Counted from the stretch's first letter, positions 11,201 through 23,763 are shown. The stretch: DNA of 54,075 nt from Klebsormidium nitens (GCA_000708835.1 DF237504.1:4442-58516), one strand, 5' to 3'. The notes: generated from the letters alone by a model not told the origin. A program made the numbers and translations.

Positions 11201-14200
11201 GAGCATCTGGCAGAGGAGAACGCCAACCAGCAGAATCCGTCATCGCCACGGCGGCTTTTTACAATCACTCAATCCAAACTCAGGACTCAGTAACGCCCCT
11301 TGATGAACCCGCAAAGCATGTGGAGCAGAATCGAACAGGACATGATTTGGCTGACAATAAGTGGTACGACCAAGTAACGGCCGTTTTACTAGTTTGCTTT
11401 TCTTGACACAGTGGCTCAGAAACGTCCCGATGAGTGGCAGCAACGGTGTGCAATCCTCCTACGTCTTTGCCAAAAAGCGACAAACCAGAGCCTGAGGAGA
11501 TGACAACAGCCAAAAAACGACACACCAGAACCAACGGCGTTTAGCTCCTGAAGAGACGCGCGCTAAGCTCATCCTTTAAGAATCGGTGGCTTGGATCAAG
11601 CAGCATTGCAGGCGTGGCAAGTTGCACAGACCAGGCTTCTGTCGTCTTTGCCACGGTACTAGCAGAAACCCCACGACCGCTCAAGCAATGGGGTCTCGTT
11701 AAATGTTAGGCGATTAAGCGGCAAAAATTGCAGGGACGTCGTGTGAAGTACGCTGAAGGCGAACGACGGCTCGAGCAACCGTGCGGACGTGGAAAAGGTG
11801 TGAAAACTGCCGCACTCGAATTGTTCGAAAGACCTGCAGCCTGCCCTTTATTGTCACACACCGGATTCTACTCAAAGATTCTGCGAAAAGGGAGTCACAG
11901 GATGAAAAGCACAGAAGACGAAGAGGGTCAACCGCGTTTCCTTCCAAATTGTTAAGTCGCGCTTGCATCTCAACGTGTAGTCGCGTTCTATCCTGACGTC
12001 TGTCTTTCTGGCTGGCTTCGACTCAAACAAGCCGTACGTAGGTGGCACCAACGGCCATGCCAACCACGGTTATCATCGCCATACGCACCACAACGAAGAC
12101 TGCTAACCGATGGGGGCATAAGTAGAACGGAGCAACACAGGCAGAAAAGAATAGCGGACCAAGCAAGTCAGTCACAAGTTCGTCTCAGCGTCTAGACGTG
12201 TTTCCATCCTACCGGGTTAGATCGTGTGTTCATCTCAACGTCTTTTTAAAACAGCTGGCTTCAGCTGACTGCACGAGGATGGCACTGACGGCCATGACAA
12301 CAGACGTCATCCTTGCCACGTGCCCCGTACAAAAAACAACTAAGCAGTCCAGGCACGAATGCAACGGGAAGTCACAGGAGAAACGAGGAGAGCGGACTAA
12401 GTGAGCCAGTCGAGTGTCCGTCTCAACGTCTAGTCGCGTTTCCATCCTAGCGTCGAGATCGCATTTCTCAACGTCTTTCTTTTACAGCTGGCTTCAGCAA
12501 ACGCTTCCAGGTGGCACTGACGGCCATGCCAACAGACGTCATCCTTGCAACGTGCACCGGAAAAAGAGACTGCTACCCGAAGTGCGCATGACTGCAACGG
12601 AGGACTTCAAAGGCAGAAGCAAACAGCGGACGAAGCTAGCCACTCAAGTTTCCATCTTGATATCTAGTCGCTTTTCCATCCTACAATTCGCCTCAACGTT
12701 TTCAATTACAGTTGGCTTCATTGAACGCACTTGATGGCACTGACGGCCATGCCACGTCATCCTTGCCACGCGCACCTCAAAAGAGAGTGTTAACCGAAGG
12801 GCGCATGAACGCAACGAACAGTCACGGGAAAGAGGACAATGGACAAAAACAGTCAGTCATATATCCATTTCAACGTCAAGTCGCGTTTGCATCCTCCTTC
12901 CAATCGAGTTCTCTCTCAACGTCTGTCAACAACAGCTGGCTTGTGATGAATGAGTGGCACCAAAGGCCATGTCATTCGACGTCATCCTTACCAGGCGCAC
13001 CGCAACAAAGACTTTCAACCAGTGGGGTTATGAGCGAATGAAGAATCACAGGGACAAGAAGAAAGTGGACCAAGCCAGTCAGTTATGTATCCGTCTGAAC
13101 GTGTAGTCGAGTTTCCATCCTACTGTCAGATCGCCTTTCTATCGGAACGTCTATCAACAAGAGCTGGCTTCATGAAGTATGGGTGGGACTGACGGCCAGG
13201 CCCACTGAAGTCAGCCTTGCCATGCGCACTGAAACAAAGACTCCAAACAAGTGGGGCCATTAGCGCAAACAAAGGAAAGGAAAGGAAAGGGAAGGAACAA
13301 ACAGGGAAAGAAAGGTAAACAAAGGAAAGGAAAGAGGACAAGCGGACTAAGCGAGTGGGTCGCGTTTCCATCTCTCCGTCTCCTTTCTAGCTTCTTATCG
13401 CGTTTCCATCTGAGCGTCTGTAAACAACAACTGGCTTTGCAGTATCAGGTGGCAAAGAAAGGCAATGCCAACCGACGTCATCATTGCCGTTCGGAGTGCA
13501 ACAGAACACTGCTGGGCGATGGGGGGGAGCGGAATGGGAATTGCAGAAAATTACTACTGACTGACCGAGCCAGTCAGTTCCATCACACCATCTAGTTGCG
13601 CGCCCATCCTACTGTCAGACCGTGTTGCTTTTGGACGTCCGTCAACAACATCTGGCATATGACAATTCCGCGACATGTGTGTGGCACTGACGGCCATGAC
13701 GTCATCCTTGCCACGCGCATCACACAAGAGAATGCTTACCAGGCGGAATGGAATCGACAGTGATTGTTCGAAAGTGGACAAACAAAAGCGTACGAGACAA
13801 GGGGAAGAAACGTTTCCTTTGATTGTTCCTTTACTTTGTAGATCATTAAAAATTTACGACAAAAACAAGCATCTCGGAGCTGGCAGCTAAAGTGGACGAG
13901 CCAAGGGGGCGAAAAAGAGATTTGGAAAAGGAGAGCAAACATAGCCAAATTAGCATAGAAACGACCAAAAGAGGTCGCCCACGTCTCAAGACGAGGTGGC
14001 TCAATGCTTGGAGGAAAATGTCACTGGCAGCTGCATTCTGCCGGGCTGTCTTCTTTGTCACGAGCGAGAAAAGCGACAAAGCCAAACCGGTTTTATTACG
14101 GAGGTGCAAAGTCCACTCAAACACAGAACTCCTTAGGGACCGTAGGGAGAGATAAAGATACTGACCGGACAGTTTTCAGAAAGAGACTGCGGAATGATAA

Positions 14201-17200
14201 AGCTCGATGTTGTCTTCTCACAGGCACCTTTAACAACGGTCGTCACCACGCGATGGTCAAGGAGAAGACCTCTCACAAGCACGAAGATCACACCTAGATG
14301 TGACGATCTGGAAAGAGCAAAGACGAACAGCGTGCGACAGCGAATCTAGAAAGGCTGAGGTTAACCGATAGGTTTATACGACAGCGAACAGGATTGATCC
14401 AAAGAAACAACCCTTAGTGTAGCGAAGCTCTAATCTGCTCAAATTGTGAAGCCTCTCTTGAACACGTTCGTGATTTCTGATAGACCATGGCCAGCATCTA
14501 CTAAATAAGTACACGTCCCAGATTTCCAGATGCAGCATCGGGCGTGAATATAGGACTTCACGATAAGCAGCACTGGCAGCAAGATGCTGTCACCAGACAA
14601 CACGTCATTGCCGCGGCAGCGTTAGCAAGACAGACTTGATAATCCAAGAGCGCCACACAGCCTTCCGTGAAACATGGATACAGAAGACTAGGCGGTCACA
14701 TGTACTGCTCAACACGGACACTTCCCAGTCGTTGCTAGTGAGGATGGAAACCTGAAGGCTGGAAAAATCCTAGCACTTAAAAGAGATAGACTCAACGATC
14801 AGTGGCCCCAGCATGCATTGTCCCCCGGACCGAACAGCAGTGCTCCACCAGACACTTGGGCGCTAAGCATCGCTTCGTCCTCAACTCGTTCGAACTGCTC
14901 CCAAAAGCTGCAAAAGTCTAGGACCAGTGAAGAACCAAGCGAACGACTGACGTAAGGAAACGCTCCAAAGGGAGCTTTGACACACAGTTTGCAAGGAAAT
15001 TGAAAGATTGATTCAAGAAATTTCTGTCTGGAAGGTGGCTCATCTTCTGAGCGTCAACATCTTGACCGGATGTCAAGCCTTGTCTCTTCGTCGCCACACT
15101 TGGAAGAACCGAAGACCTCAAGTCAGGCAGAATAACATTCGCCGCCATTAGTTGAAGAAGGTCGAAAGGAATCCGTCTCGAGAAGCGGAAACAGGCCAGT
15201 ATGCAGCAGTCGCTGAGGGCATGCTACCAAGGGAGTTCCACGACTGCCCCTCAATGTTGACACTGCGGCCAGAAACGAGCCGCTTCCAAAAAAGGACTAC
15301 CAAGGCGTACAGCAGGAGCTTGAACTGCGGAGGAGGTTTTGCTGTTCTCGAAGCGGGAATAGAGTCACTGACAACAGCATCAAGCGAATAGTGTCACTGA
15401 AGTCAGAACCAAGCGAAGTAGTGTCACTGACATCAGAAGCGGCAGAAATTGGCTTTACCGTGTGTCAAGAAGCAGATGTGACCTTTATTGCCAGGCCAAT
15501 GACGATCGTCCTTGCCACACCACCGTAAGAAAGGAAGGATAAATGGATAACAGCAGCCAAAGACGAATGTCACAGACTGCAGTCAGACCGGCAGGCAGGT
15601 TTCCTGGGAGGTATGCTAAATCTATGCCTTGAAAGATACACGGATGCTCCTAGCAGAGAGCAAGTAAAAGAGCGCCTCGAATCGAGCCGACAAGGGCCTG
15701 AAAAGAACATACGTTGAAGCGAAACATACACTTTGAGGTCGATGAAATGAATGTTTAGCCTCTCAAGCGGGCTCTAGAACTGCCGTACAGTGGAGCTTTT
15801 TTCCCCCAGTCTTTTACATCCTCGCCACAAACCGCACAAAAGCCAGTGGAACCTACTTTCAGCTGTTTTGTCATAAAAGAGATGAGCGGCGACTTGCGAA
15901 TCATGAATTCCGTTTTTTTTGAAATTGCGGGAAAAGCAAGCGGCAGCAATTCAAGAGGCGGTGGGGGATGGCACGACGGGCAGGAATGTTAAGTAGCGTA
16001 CGCACTGAACCATTTCTGAAAAGAAGTCACAGTCCACCACCTGCATTGTCCTGCTGCACTCCTCTGGAGAAACCGACCTCGTTTTCTACAATCTCGTTGC
16101 CACAAGAGCGGCCGAATTAATAGTGAAACTCATAAGCTCCATCGTGTCAAGATCAAAATTGATTCAAGATACAGAAAACCCAGTACAACAAAGTTGGCTG
16201 CTGATTCATAAGAAACGGTTGCGGCCACAACAGCTCTTAAGACTGCTTAGTGGCTCAGAACGGATGCGGATGCGGACGCGGAAGTGGCAGCGGATGCCTG
16301 CCAAGGTTATGAATCATTGCCGGGACTGTCGATGCCATAACCTCTGTATCGATAGATACGCCAAAAGGTGCCAAGATTACAAGGATGGTCGCTGGAATTT
16401 TCCAGAGCGCTCCTTACAGCAGTAGAAGCAAGCAAACGACCAGCAGGCTACAGAATCAGGACGTGCGCAGCCAGACAACGGCTGCGAGACACAGCCAGAC
16501 AATTGCGTAAAAGCTTGAGTGCTTAGGACCTGAAACGACTGGCTGACATGGCTCTGGTTTGACCGCATCCGAAAAGCTAATTTGCGCTTGCGAGCCGATG
16601 AATTTCGCTGCCAGAAACCTCATTTCGAATCCAGAAACTGAAACAGCGGGTATCGAAAGAGCCTCTAAACATTCAGCGCAGGAAAGTGCAGAAGAGCAGG
16701 GGTTTTCATAGTATCGAGTTCTGAAAAGAGCAGGGGCGTTCAAAAGTAAACTTCTCGGAAGTCTCGTAAAAGCGTACCAGTCGAAGCACTGGCATCCAGT
16801 CGGCAGATTTCCCTTTTTCAAAAGGTCTTGCTGTGTGCACAATGATGAAGAGGGCCGAGGGAGATGGCGGTCCGCCCTTGACACGCACGAAAGGGGGATT
16901 TCAGAATCTAAGAAGTCCAGTAGCATAACAAGCACATTAGATTAGAAGCTTCTTGATAACCTCGCAAAATGAGATTCAAACGGTGGGTCCTTTCGACGGT
17001 GCAAGAGGCTTCATCCAGATGCGACCTGGAGCATGACGGCGTGCAATATTTTCCAACCGCCATCGTCTGCAATCCTCGCCTCGGCCTTTGGTCTGCAGTT
17101 TTTAGCTGGGAGGCAGAACGCAAGCGATCCTTTCCGAATCCGAGCAGGATTTTAGCGCAGAGCATGCTTGCAACAAGCGGTTTGAGAGGCGAACGAAATC

Positions 17201-20200
17201 CTGGATGAATCCAGTAGTGTAGAAGTCAACCAGAGACGGCAAATTGAAAGACGGCAAATTGAAAGAAGCTCAAGCAAACCCGGAAATGGGTGGAATAGTG
17301 TCCTGTGACCAGTAGGATGTTGAGACAAAACGGACGCTCGTTGAGAAACAGTGCGTTCGACTCCAACATGGTGAACAACCCGCGACCCTTCTCAGAAAAG
17401 AAGGAAGACAAATTGTTGACGAACAGAGTACTTCAAACAATATTGGAATGCCCACGGAGTGGCCTTACCTTCGCGGACGCCCTCCGCTGGATCCTGCTCA
17501 GGCAGCGCCGTCTTCCCGGGCACCAAAACCGCTTCCCTCTCTACCTCAGCTGCAGGACCGTCAGCTCCGCCAGTTCCGCTCTCCTCCACCCCTTGTTCCT
17601 CGCCGCTCGCAGGAACCGAAACCCGTGCAGCACCTCCAACTCCTTCGCGTCCGCTCCTCACGATCTTGCTCATCAGCTCAGAGACGGCGCCCAGTCCCTC
17701 CTTCCAGTCCCCGCTTCCGGTGCGCTCCCCAAAGTCCTCTGTCTCGTTGTTTGGCTCAGGGGTTTCAGCCACTCCCGCCTGCCTCACCCTGCTTCCGTGG
17801 CGATCCTCAGACTCAATTGTTTCCAATCTCGTCTCATCCTGCGGCTCAGGGGCTCCGAAACCCCCCACCTTCTCCACCCCGCTCTCGCCGGGCTCCTTGG
17901 GACCGCTTTTGGGTTTCGTCTCATCCTGCAGCTTGAGCATCTCAGCATTGCCCTCCTTCCTCACTTCACTTCTGCTATGCTCCGCAAACTCCGCCGTCTC
18001 GCGATCCGTCTTGTTTTGCCGCTCGGCCAAATCTAAAACTCTCTCCTCCCTCACTCCGCTTTCGCCCCGCTCCGCTGTCAGAGTCTCCGCTTTATTCTGC
18101 AGCTCAAACAGTTCAGCACTTCCATCCCCCCTCACTGCGCCTTCGTCGTGCTCGTCAAACTCCAACGCTTTGACAGCCGTCTTGTTCTGCATCTTCGAGG
18201 ACTCAGCTCTTTCCTCCTCCCTCAATCCGCTCCGACCCTGCTTCTCAGCCTTTAGCCCCCCATCATTCTGCTGCTCAAGCTCTGCAACCGTTGCCTTCTT
18301 CCATTCGCTGGTCACGTTGGGCTCCTCAATTTCCAAGAGCCTAGAACCCTTCTCGTTTTGCGCCTCAATTGCTTCAACAAAGCCCACCTTCCTCGCCAGG
18401 TTTTCCTCCGCCTCGTCTCGTTCCGGCTCCACCCCTGTCTCGACGTCCACTCCCAAGGACGTATTCACATTCTGCTCCACCACAGGGGTGACGACTACGT
18501 TGCTGCCGGTGTGAACACCCTCCTCACCACCCGCCGCCTGCGAGTCTTCAACTCCCGCTTCGCCAGCTGCCTCGTCTGTGTTCCCGGACCCCTCTGTGCG
18601 TAGACCGTCGTTTGCATCCTCGTACTCGGAGGGGGACTCATAGAGTGGCTCCTCAGAAATGTCTTCCAAAGGATGGAGAACCGTACCCCCATCTTGCATG
18701 CTGGGGCTTTCGTGACCGCTGCGGTCCATAACCGAGATCGGCGACAGGGCTTCCTCTTTCCCGGATTCTTGCTCCAAACTGAAAGCGGAAGCCTTCGCCG
18801 ACAGCTCTCCGCTCCTCTCGTGGGGCAGCCCTAGCACAGGCACCTCGAACACAAGGGGGTCCTCGAGGCGGGGAGATCTGCCCCCCTGAACTCGGACCTC
18901 GCTGATCGGGGATGACGTCACAGCCGGTGTGTCGCCGTACGTCTGCCAACTAGACTGCTGCAAAGGGCTGTTATCGGGTGCAGGAGGAATGCTCTGCCCA
19001 CTTTCCCTCGTTGGACTTTCCAGGGCACTCTGGGGGAGGGTTTCTGCAGTCTGGGGTAAGCTTTTCGCACTTTGGGTTAAGCTTTCCGCACTCTGGCTTA
19101 GGCTTTCTGCACCCGCCGGACTGCCCGGGGAGTTCCACTGATGTACCCCGGTTGGCAATGGGCTGCTAGGGCCGCTTGAGGGGGGCGTTTCCGTGACTGT
19201 CGGAGTGCTCGGTCCGCTCCACTGGACGACTTCATGCGACTGGGGTGTTGTTGGCGCGCTCCAGGGGGGTCCTCTTGCCCCGTGATTTGCCCCCCTCGGA
19301 GTCGTGGGGAGGTCTTCTGCTTGCCCAGTAGAAGGCCCTGGGGATCCGGATTGCGCAGTTTGGGGGGGGAGCCACGAGGGGACTGGGGAGAGACTTGGCA
19401 CAACGTCTACCTGGTAGTAGTATCCGCTTGGCCTCCGAGCATGCGAGTCTGGTTCTCCATACCCCTTCCCTGTTGGTGTGGTCGGCAGGCTCGTTCCCTT
19501 CTTGGACGACTTTGAAGAGAACCATCCACGGTGGGGGGGAGGGAATGAGCCGCGCTCAGGAGAGGGGGGCTGTGAAGCAGAACGACTCTTTCTGAACAGC
19601 TTGTGTGAACCGCTAGCCTCGGAGGATGACGACATGCGGTCTGGGGAGGGGGGCTGAGATGCGGAGCGGTGCTTGAGCTTGCTGAGCGACTTTGAGAAGA
19701 GCCTCTTGAGGGGGTTGCGGCTGCGGTGGCGCCTCGAGGGGGGTTCGGCCAGGTCTGCTTCTTCTGACTGGACCAGGGGGGGCAGGGTGGAGCTGTTAGG
19801 ACTCATGCCTGAAACAGCTGCAGAGGAGACTCCGATGCCTGGGGAGGTTGCCCCTAGTGGGTATGGTTCAAGCGGATGCCGGTTCTGGTAGTCGCCAGGG
19901 GGATACGTGATTGCTGGAGCAGAATCAGTCTGGGGCTCGGAGAAGAGACCACACGAGAGCTTTCCCTGCAGAGGGGTACACAGTTTCTTTCAATCGGGGT
20001 AGGATTCAAAAGGGGGCCGATCCAGATATTGTGAACTATCAGTCAAAATTTTCAGAAATTTAGAAGATGGAGAAGCGTTTACACATGTTTAGCACCAATC
20101 ATGAAGCAATCCCTGCCCCATGAGTTACTGCCCTGAATTGAGCAGGCAACCAAGCACGCCAAGAAGAAGCTGATGTGACAAGATCTGAAAATTTCAGAAC

Positions 20201-20981
20201 GGGTTTTACACTTCCAGGTCTGGCCTTCTGCCTTGCATGCATCAAGATACAGCCAAGTTGCGCCCTCAAACAGCAAAGACTGCTGCAAAGGACTCCTCAG
20301 AGTCAGAGGCAAGAGTAGCAAGCGGGAACTGATCCACTTGCAAAGAAAAGCTCCCAATCAAGATCCTTCCATCTTGGCGTTTTGCAATTACGAGTTGAAG
20401 AAGGGGGCAGCTTGCTTCCTAAACTAACAAATATTCCAGGGATCGTTTCCAAGGACAATCCTGCTAGACCACTGGAGACATGAGCCCTTCATTGAAACTC
20501 AAGCAGGCAATCAAGAAGAACGTCATGATCCAAAAAGAAAGGTTGAGCTTCCAGAGGGGGCGAAACGCATTCCAATGAACAAGGACGCTTCCTTCTCTAG
20601 TATCTCTTGTGTCTCTAGTATCTCTTGTGTCTCTAGTATCGGCTAAGCAAGGCGGTCAAAGAGGGAGCTTTAAACATGTGCTGGAAACAACGAGGCAAGA
20701 CCTGCTCGCTTCTTGATCGCTACTCAGCAGCTTTGCAGCGAACAGAGCTGAGTGCGTCATCAATTCCTCTTCCATGCCTCAGCATTGTTGAAATCATGCA
20801 GTAGTCCCCCAACAAGTCAAAGGGTTGTGCTCACTCTCTTCCGCTCATCCTTCTCGTGCTTCCCAGGTGGATTCTCAACCCCACGCTGACTTGAATGTCT
20901 AGTAACTTGTATACTTTGATATCTTTCAGGAACACCAAGCTTGGTTGTGCCACCATGCTCAGTCCCGTTTGCAGCAGCCAT
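5258..20981 (-). CDS. Giant low-complexity repeat protein (inferred four exons, about 2060 aa)
   Basis: Proposed exons on the minus strand are 20981-20835, 19965-17469, 9272-6025 and 5548-5258. All junctions have GT-AG ends and matching phase, and the total (6183 nt) is divisible by three. Exon 1 (MAAANGTEHGG...) and the 8.2-kb intron between exons 2 and 3 are inferred from phase and splice quality only, so two separate genes remain possible. Exon 2 is Ser/Pro-rich, with two copies of SASQPPSP in a basic N-terminal region, a QSAESL-type 9-residue repeat, then Glu-rich repeats of about 30 residues (ELQNKAE-like). Exon 3 opens with seven to eight 50-residue repeats, followed by Gly/Glu/Thr-rich sequence with many SGTAE-like motifs. 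Exon 4 ends in a more ordered, hydrophobic stretch (VIQLLLVGGILGKAAVKTG) near the C-terminus, possibly a membrane anchor or amphipathic segment. No enzyme motif is visible and the function is unknown. Confidence 0.62.
7860..9060 (-). repeat. 150-bp coding tandem repeat (50-residue unit)
   Basis: Seven full units and one partial unit lie inside exon 3 of the giant repeat protein. Each codes for 50 residues with conserved landmarks NGSPVDE, SQQPASVERESGLSADAPPFE and GAGPESAVPLE. The period is an exact multiple of three, so copy number can change without breaking the frame. The units lack stops in more than one frame, which creates a long but spurious open frame on the plus strand. Confidence 0.9.
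11960..13800. repeat. Degenerate tandem array, about 230-bp unit, roughly eight copies
   Basis: The landmark ggcactgacggccatgcc recurs, with changes, near 12043, 12280, 12511, 12734, 12954, 13184, 13449 and 13681, a spacing of 220-265 bp. Each unit also has a gacgtcatccttgccacg block just after the landmark, a caacaacagctggcttca block before it, and a ctagtcgcgtttccatcct block before that. The copies differ by substitutions and indels, and isolated fragments appear outside the array (near 11240 and 15500). The array lies in the inferred 8.2-kb intron of the giant repeat-protein gene. Confidence 0.85.
13266..13345 (+). repeat. Purine-rich ggaaa microsatellite
   Basis: An imperfect run of ggaaa and related pentamers lies inside one unit of the 230-bp array. 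It accounts for that unit being longer than its neighbours. Confidence 0.8.
20594..20640 (+). repeat. 18-bp tandem repeat
   Basis: The unit tctctagtatctcttgtg stands two and a half times in succession. It lies in the first intron of the inferred giant repeat-protein gene. Confidence 0.85.
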
Positions 20982-21590
20982 TTAAATCAACAAGAGGCGC
21001 AACCAATGCTTCCAGCTTAAATTGAATCAGTCAAACTCATGGCTTTTGTGATGGTTGGGTGGTGCTGAAGAATGCGCGCTCCATCATAGCAGCAAGCTGC
21101 TTCAAAGCACGCCACTCTTCAGCTTGCTTTACTGCCCTTCAAACAGAGTCGTGCCTCTCTTCGCTGTGGCATGCACTCAACCCTCAAAGCCCTGGAATCA
21201 AGTTTGGCGTCCTTGAAAGGTGCTTGAACCAATGCATCAGGTTCAAGCATCTTGGACAGCTGCAGTATTGTGCATGCCGGTGCAGTGCGTCTCTTACTCT
21301 ATACTGTCTTACAAACGTTGGGCTATTAGGGTTTCAGTACTGGCAGGGCTTCAAAACCCTAAAAAAGGGGCCTGTGGAAAGGGATCATCGGATTCGAACA
21401 GGCTTGAAGCACTCGGGGAAAAGGTACATGGCAATGGCAATGGCATCGCTTTGCCTATGAAGGCGCTTAATGGCATATCTGTGGCCGAAGCATTAGCAAA
21501 TGCTGGCACCACTCTGTTTTCCATCAGAAAGCTCAGAAGCCTCTTCTTCCATCACTGCCCATTCATTGTCAATCATTGCCTTGGGCCCCC
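20982..21590. promoter_or_regulatory. Head-to-head intergenic region with telo-box motifs
   Basis: This is the space between the inferred start of the giant repeat protein (-, 20981) and the start of the zinc-module protein (+, 21591). It contains attagggtttcag near 21325 and aaaaccctaaaaaa near 21353. Both carry the plant telo-box AAACCCTA, in opposite orientations about 28 bases apart. Telo-boxes are known in plant promoters of translation and growth genes; their role here is inferred. Other frames open in the region look accidental. Confidence 0.5.
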
Positions 21591-22586
21591 ATGGCTGCCA
21601 CCACATCAAGTGCACATCCTCATCGTCAGAGCTTCTGTCCCGTAAAGCCAATACTTGAGCAGGGGGCGTTTACATACGAATGGCCTCAGAGTGTGCTGTT
21701 GCCCAGGGTAGCGTCCGTGCCAGAATGCCATCAGTTATGTTGGAGTCGATTTAACCGCCTCAGAAATGCATTCAGTCCTGTTGTTCGTGTTAAGAAGACC
21801 TTCAGAGTGCAAGTGAGAGCAGTCAGGCCCGCCCTTGATACACACCCAAGCAAAGAAGGGTTAAAGTTAGATGAGCCCGAAGGGAAGGCCCCCAGAAGCC
21901 GAATCTTGCCTAGAAGGTCTGAGAATCTTGTAGAAGCTGACAACGGAGTCAAGAGTTGCCAGCAATGTCAGCGCTCGAAGCTGTTAGGGGACTTCGAGAG
22001 GTCAGGTAGCACAGCAGACGGGCGTAGCGACCTTTGCAGAGCGTGCTTGGCGGTATTTCGGGCGCAAAACTTGGAAAAGGAGCTGTTCCATCTTTCTTTG
22101 TCAGTTGAGGAGGCATGGAGTCAGGGTAAGGCATGTAACGCTTGCGGTCATTTCAAGGAGCTCCGAGATTACACGGTAAACAGCAGCATAAAGGATGGGG
22201 TTAGTCTGTACTGTCGGAGCTGTGAGAGCATGCGGCGGAGGAAGATTGACAAGCCACCGCTGGACACCCCACAGAGGTGCAACATGTGCACTGAGCTCAA
22301 AGCAGCAACTGAGTTCTACCCCGACAGGAGTAAAGCATCGGGTTTGAGCTACTTTTGTAGACCGTGTCGCAAGCTCTCAACCCTGATCTACAGGTCGAAG
22401 AAGAAAGATGCTGCGGTTATCCCAAGAGTAGAAAAGTGTTGCAGAGCTTGCGGCGTAGTCAAGCAAGCATCGGAGTTTCACAAGGATCGAAGTAGTAGCG
22501 ACAAGCTAGATTTTGTCTGTAAGCCATGTAGAGCTTCGAAGAGCAAAGAATGGCAGAGGCGTCGTCGTCTAAACGACCAATCATAA
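21591..22586 (+). CDS. Protein with four CxxC-CxxC zinc-ribbon-like modules, probably organellar
   Basis: Intronless, 331 residues. I chose the ATG at 21591 (cccATGGC context, MAATTSSAHPHRQS); the same frame upstream has only non-ATG codons nearby. Residues 1 to about 90 are rich in Ser, Ala and Arg with few acids, like a plastid or mitochondrial transit peptide. Four modules follow, each with two CxxC pairs about 22-24 residues apart: C123/C126 with C149/C152, C182/C185 with C208/C211, C230/C233 with C256/C259, and C284/C287 with C310/C313. Between the pairs there is usually a Phe near a basic residue and a DGL- or SGL-like turn. Similar modules occur beside HNH and endonuclease-VII-type nucleases, but no nuclease catalytic motif is present. 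The C-terminus is strongly basic (KEWQRRRRL). Nucleic-acid binding is a reasonable inference, not shown. Confidence 0.82.
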   Translation: MAATTSSAHPHRQSFCPVKPILEQGAFTYEWPQSVLLPRVASVPECHQLCWSRFNRLRNAFSPVVRVKKTFRVQVRAVRPALDTHPSKEGLKLDEPEGKAPRSRILPRRSENLVEADNGVKSCQQCQRSKLLGDFERSGSTADGRSDLCRACLAVFRAQNLEKELFHLSLSVEEAWSQGKACNACGHFKELRDYTVNSSIKDGVSLYCRSCESMRRRKIDKPPLDTPQRCNMCTELKAATEFYPDRSKASGLSYFCRPCRKLSTLIYRSKKKDAAVIPRVEKCCRACGVVKQASEFHKDRSSSDKLDFVCKPCRASKSKEWQRRRRLNDQS

Positions 22587-23763
22587 TCTGCGTACTTGGG
22601 TGTACCAGGCTGTTTGCGGCCCAACTGTGAAGGTATTGTATGATTCATGCATGGTGATATCATACAGCTTGGCATACTTCCATGGTGTCGTGCAAAAGAC
22701 CTCGATAAAATCGACCCTTTTAAGCCACATCCTTCTTGAGTAATGTTCTAGCCGTGCCTAACTTGGCAGACAGGTCAATCGATTATTAGATGCATCATGA
22801 CATCACGCGCAAGCGCACATGCATAAGTGATCATTCGCCCTGGCACCACCGACGGTATACTGAAGTAGCACGCAAACCTCAATGATATTGCAATATTGAA
22901 GAGCTAGATATCGTAGATTAAGGACCTAGGGATGGCATATTGTAATGCGTGAGCTGCATGATGGCGCCGGCATAATCATGGAGGCGTACATGTGCATATG
23001 TATTGACGTGGCCTTTGAAGAGCAAAGCTCCGCATGTGATCATTGCAGTAGCTCTGTGCGGACTGCGTGACTGTTCCAGTGCGCTGCATGACCTTGATCG
23101 ATTGCATGCATGTATAAAAGCTTCAATTGAATCATCACGTCCATCCGACTTTCCGATGTACCCTTTCATGCGCTAGGCATATGCAGGGTGCGCCGCATCC
23201 GCACGTTTAGTATGCATCTCCAGATCGATATGATCATGCAAAAATCAATGAGATGCACATGTTCAAACAGTCATTCAATCGCTTCAAAGAGATGAAAGAA
23301 AATTCCAACATATGATCTCGGCATGCAAGAATCTGCACCCAAGTCTTTTCCACGGGCCACCAATTCTGACCATGACGATCTGCAATTGCTGACAGTGATC
23401 AGAGGTGCCTGCGGGCTTATAGGTTGCCTTGGCAGCCTTGAGACTGCTCATGTCCTGATTACCGTACGCTAGACAAGCACGTGCACCCAAAGCACTGTTA
23501 GCAGGGGCATGATCGAAACAACGGCCACCAATGTTGCGTGCAATCAACTAAACTCTCGGCTCCCTTCGAACCAAATCCGCTTGTTTAGCAACACTCCGGC
23601 TTAACCTACGGCATTGGGGACCGATCTCTGTTGAGCGACCCGAAAATAACCACTTCGATTGCTCATTGCCCCAACTGGATCACACCATAATGAGCAGTGA
23701 CAACGAGATCTGGGCCTTGAACCGTCGCCAGATCAGCAACTCATTGAACACCCCTACTGCACC
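22587..23763. other. Tail-to-tail spacer rich in CATG/GATC/TGCA
   Basis: This spacer separates the 3' ends of the zinc-module gene (+) and the sterol reductase gene (-). No coding frame is supported. From about 22790 to 23260 the sequence is unusually dense in short palindromes (catg, gatc, tgcatgca), resembling the spacers at about 40780-41230 and 52490-52950. Confidence 0.5.

Noticed and set aside
11960-13800. Regularly spaced repeats considered as a CRISPR array
   Set aside because: Units are about 230 bp, diverged throughout and without distinct unique spacers, and the context is an intron-rich eukaryotic genome.
21059-21460. 133-codon frame upstream of the zinc-module gene
   Set aside because: Low-complexity Cys/Leu-rich translation with no domain; the region holds telo-boxes and fits a promoter and 5' untranslated region better.
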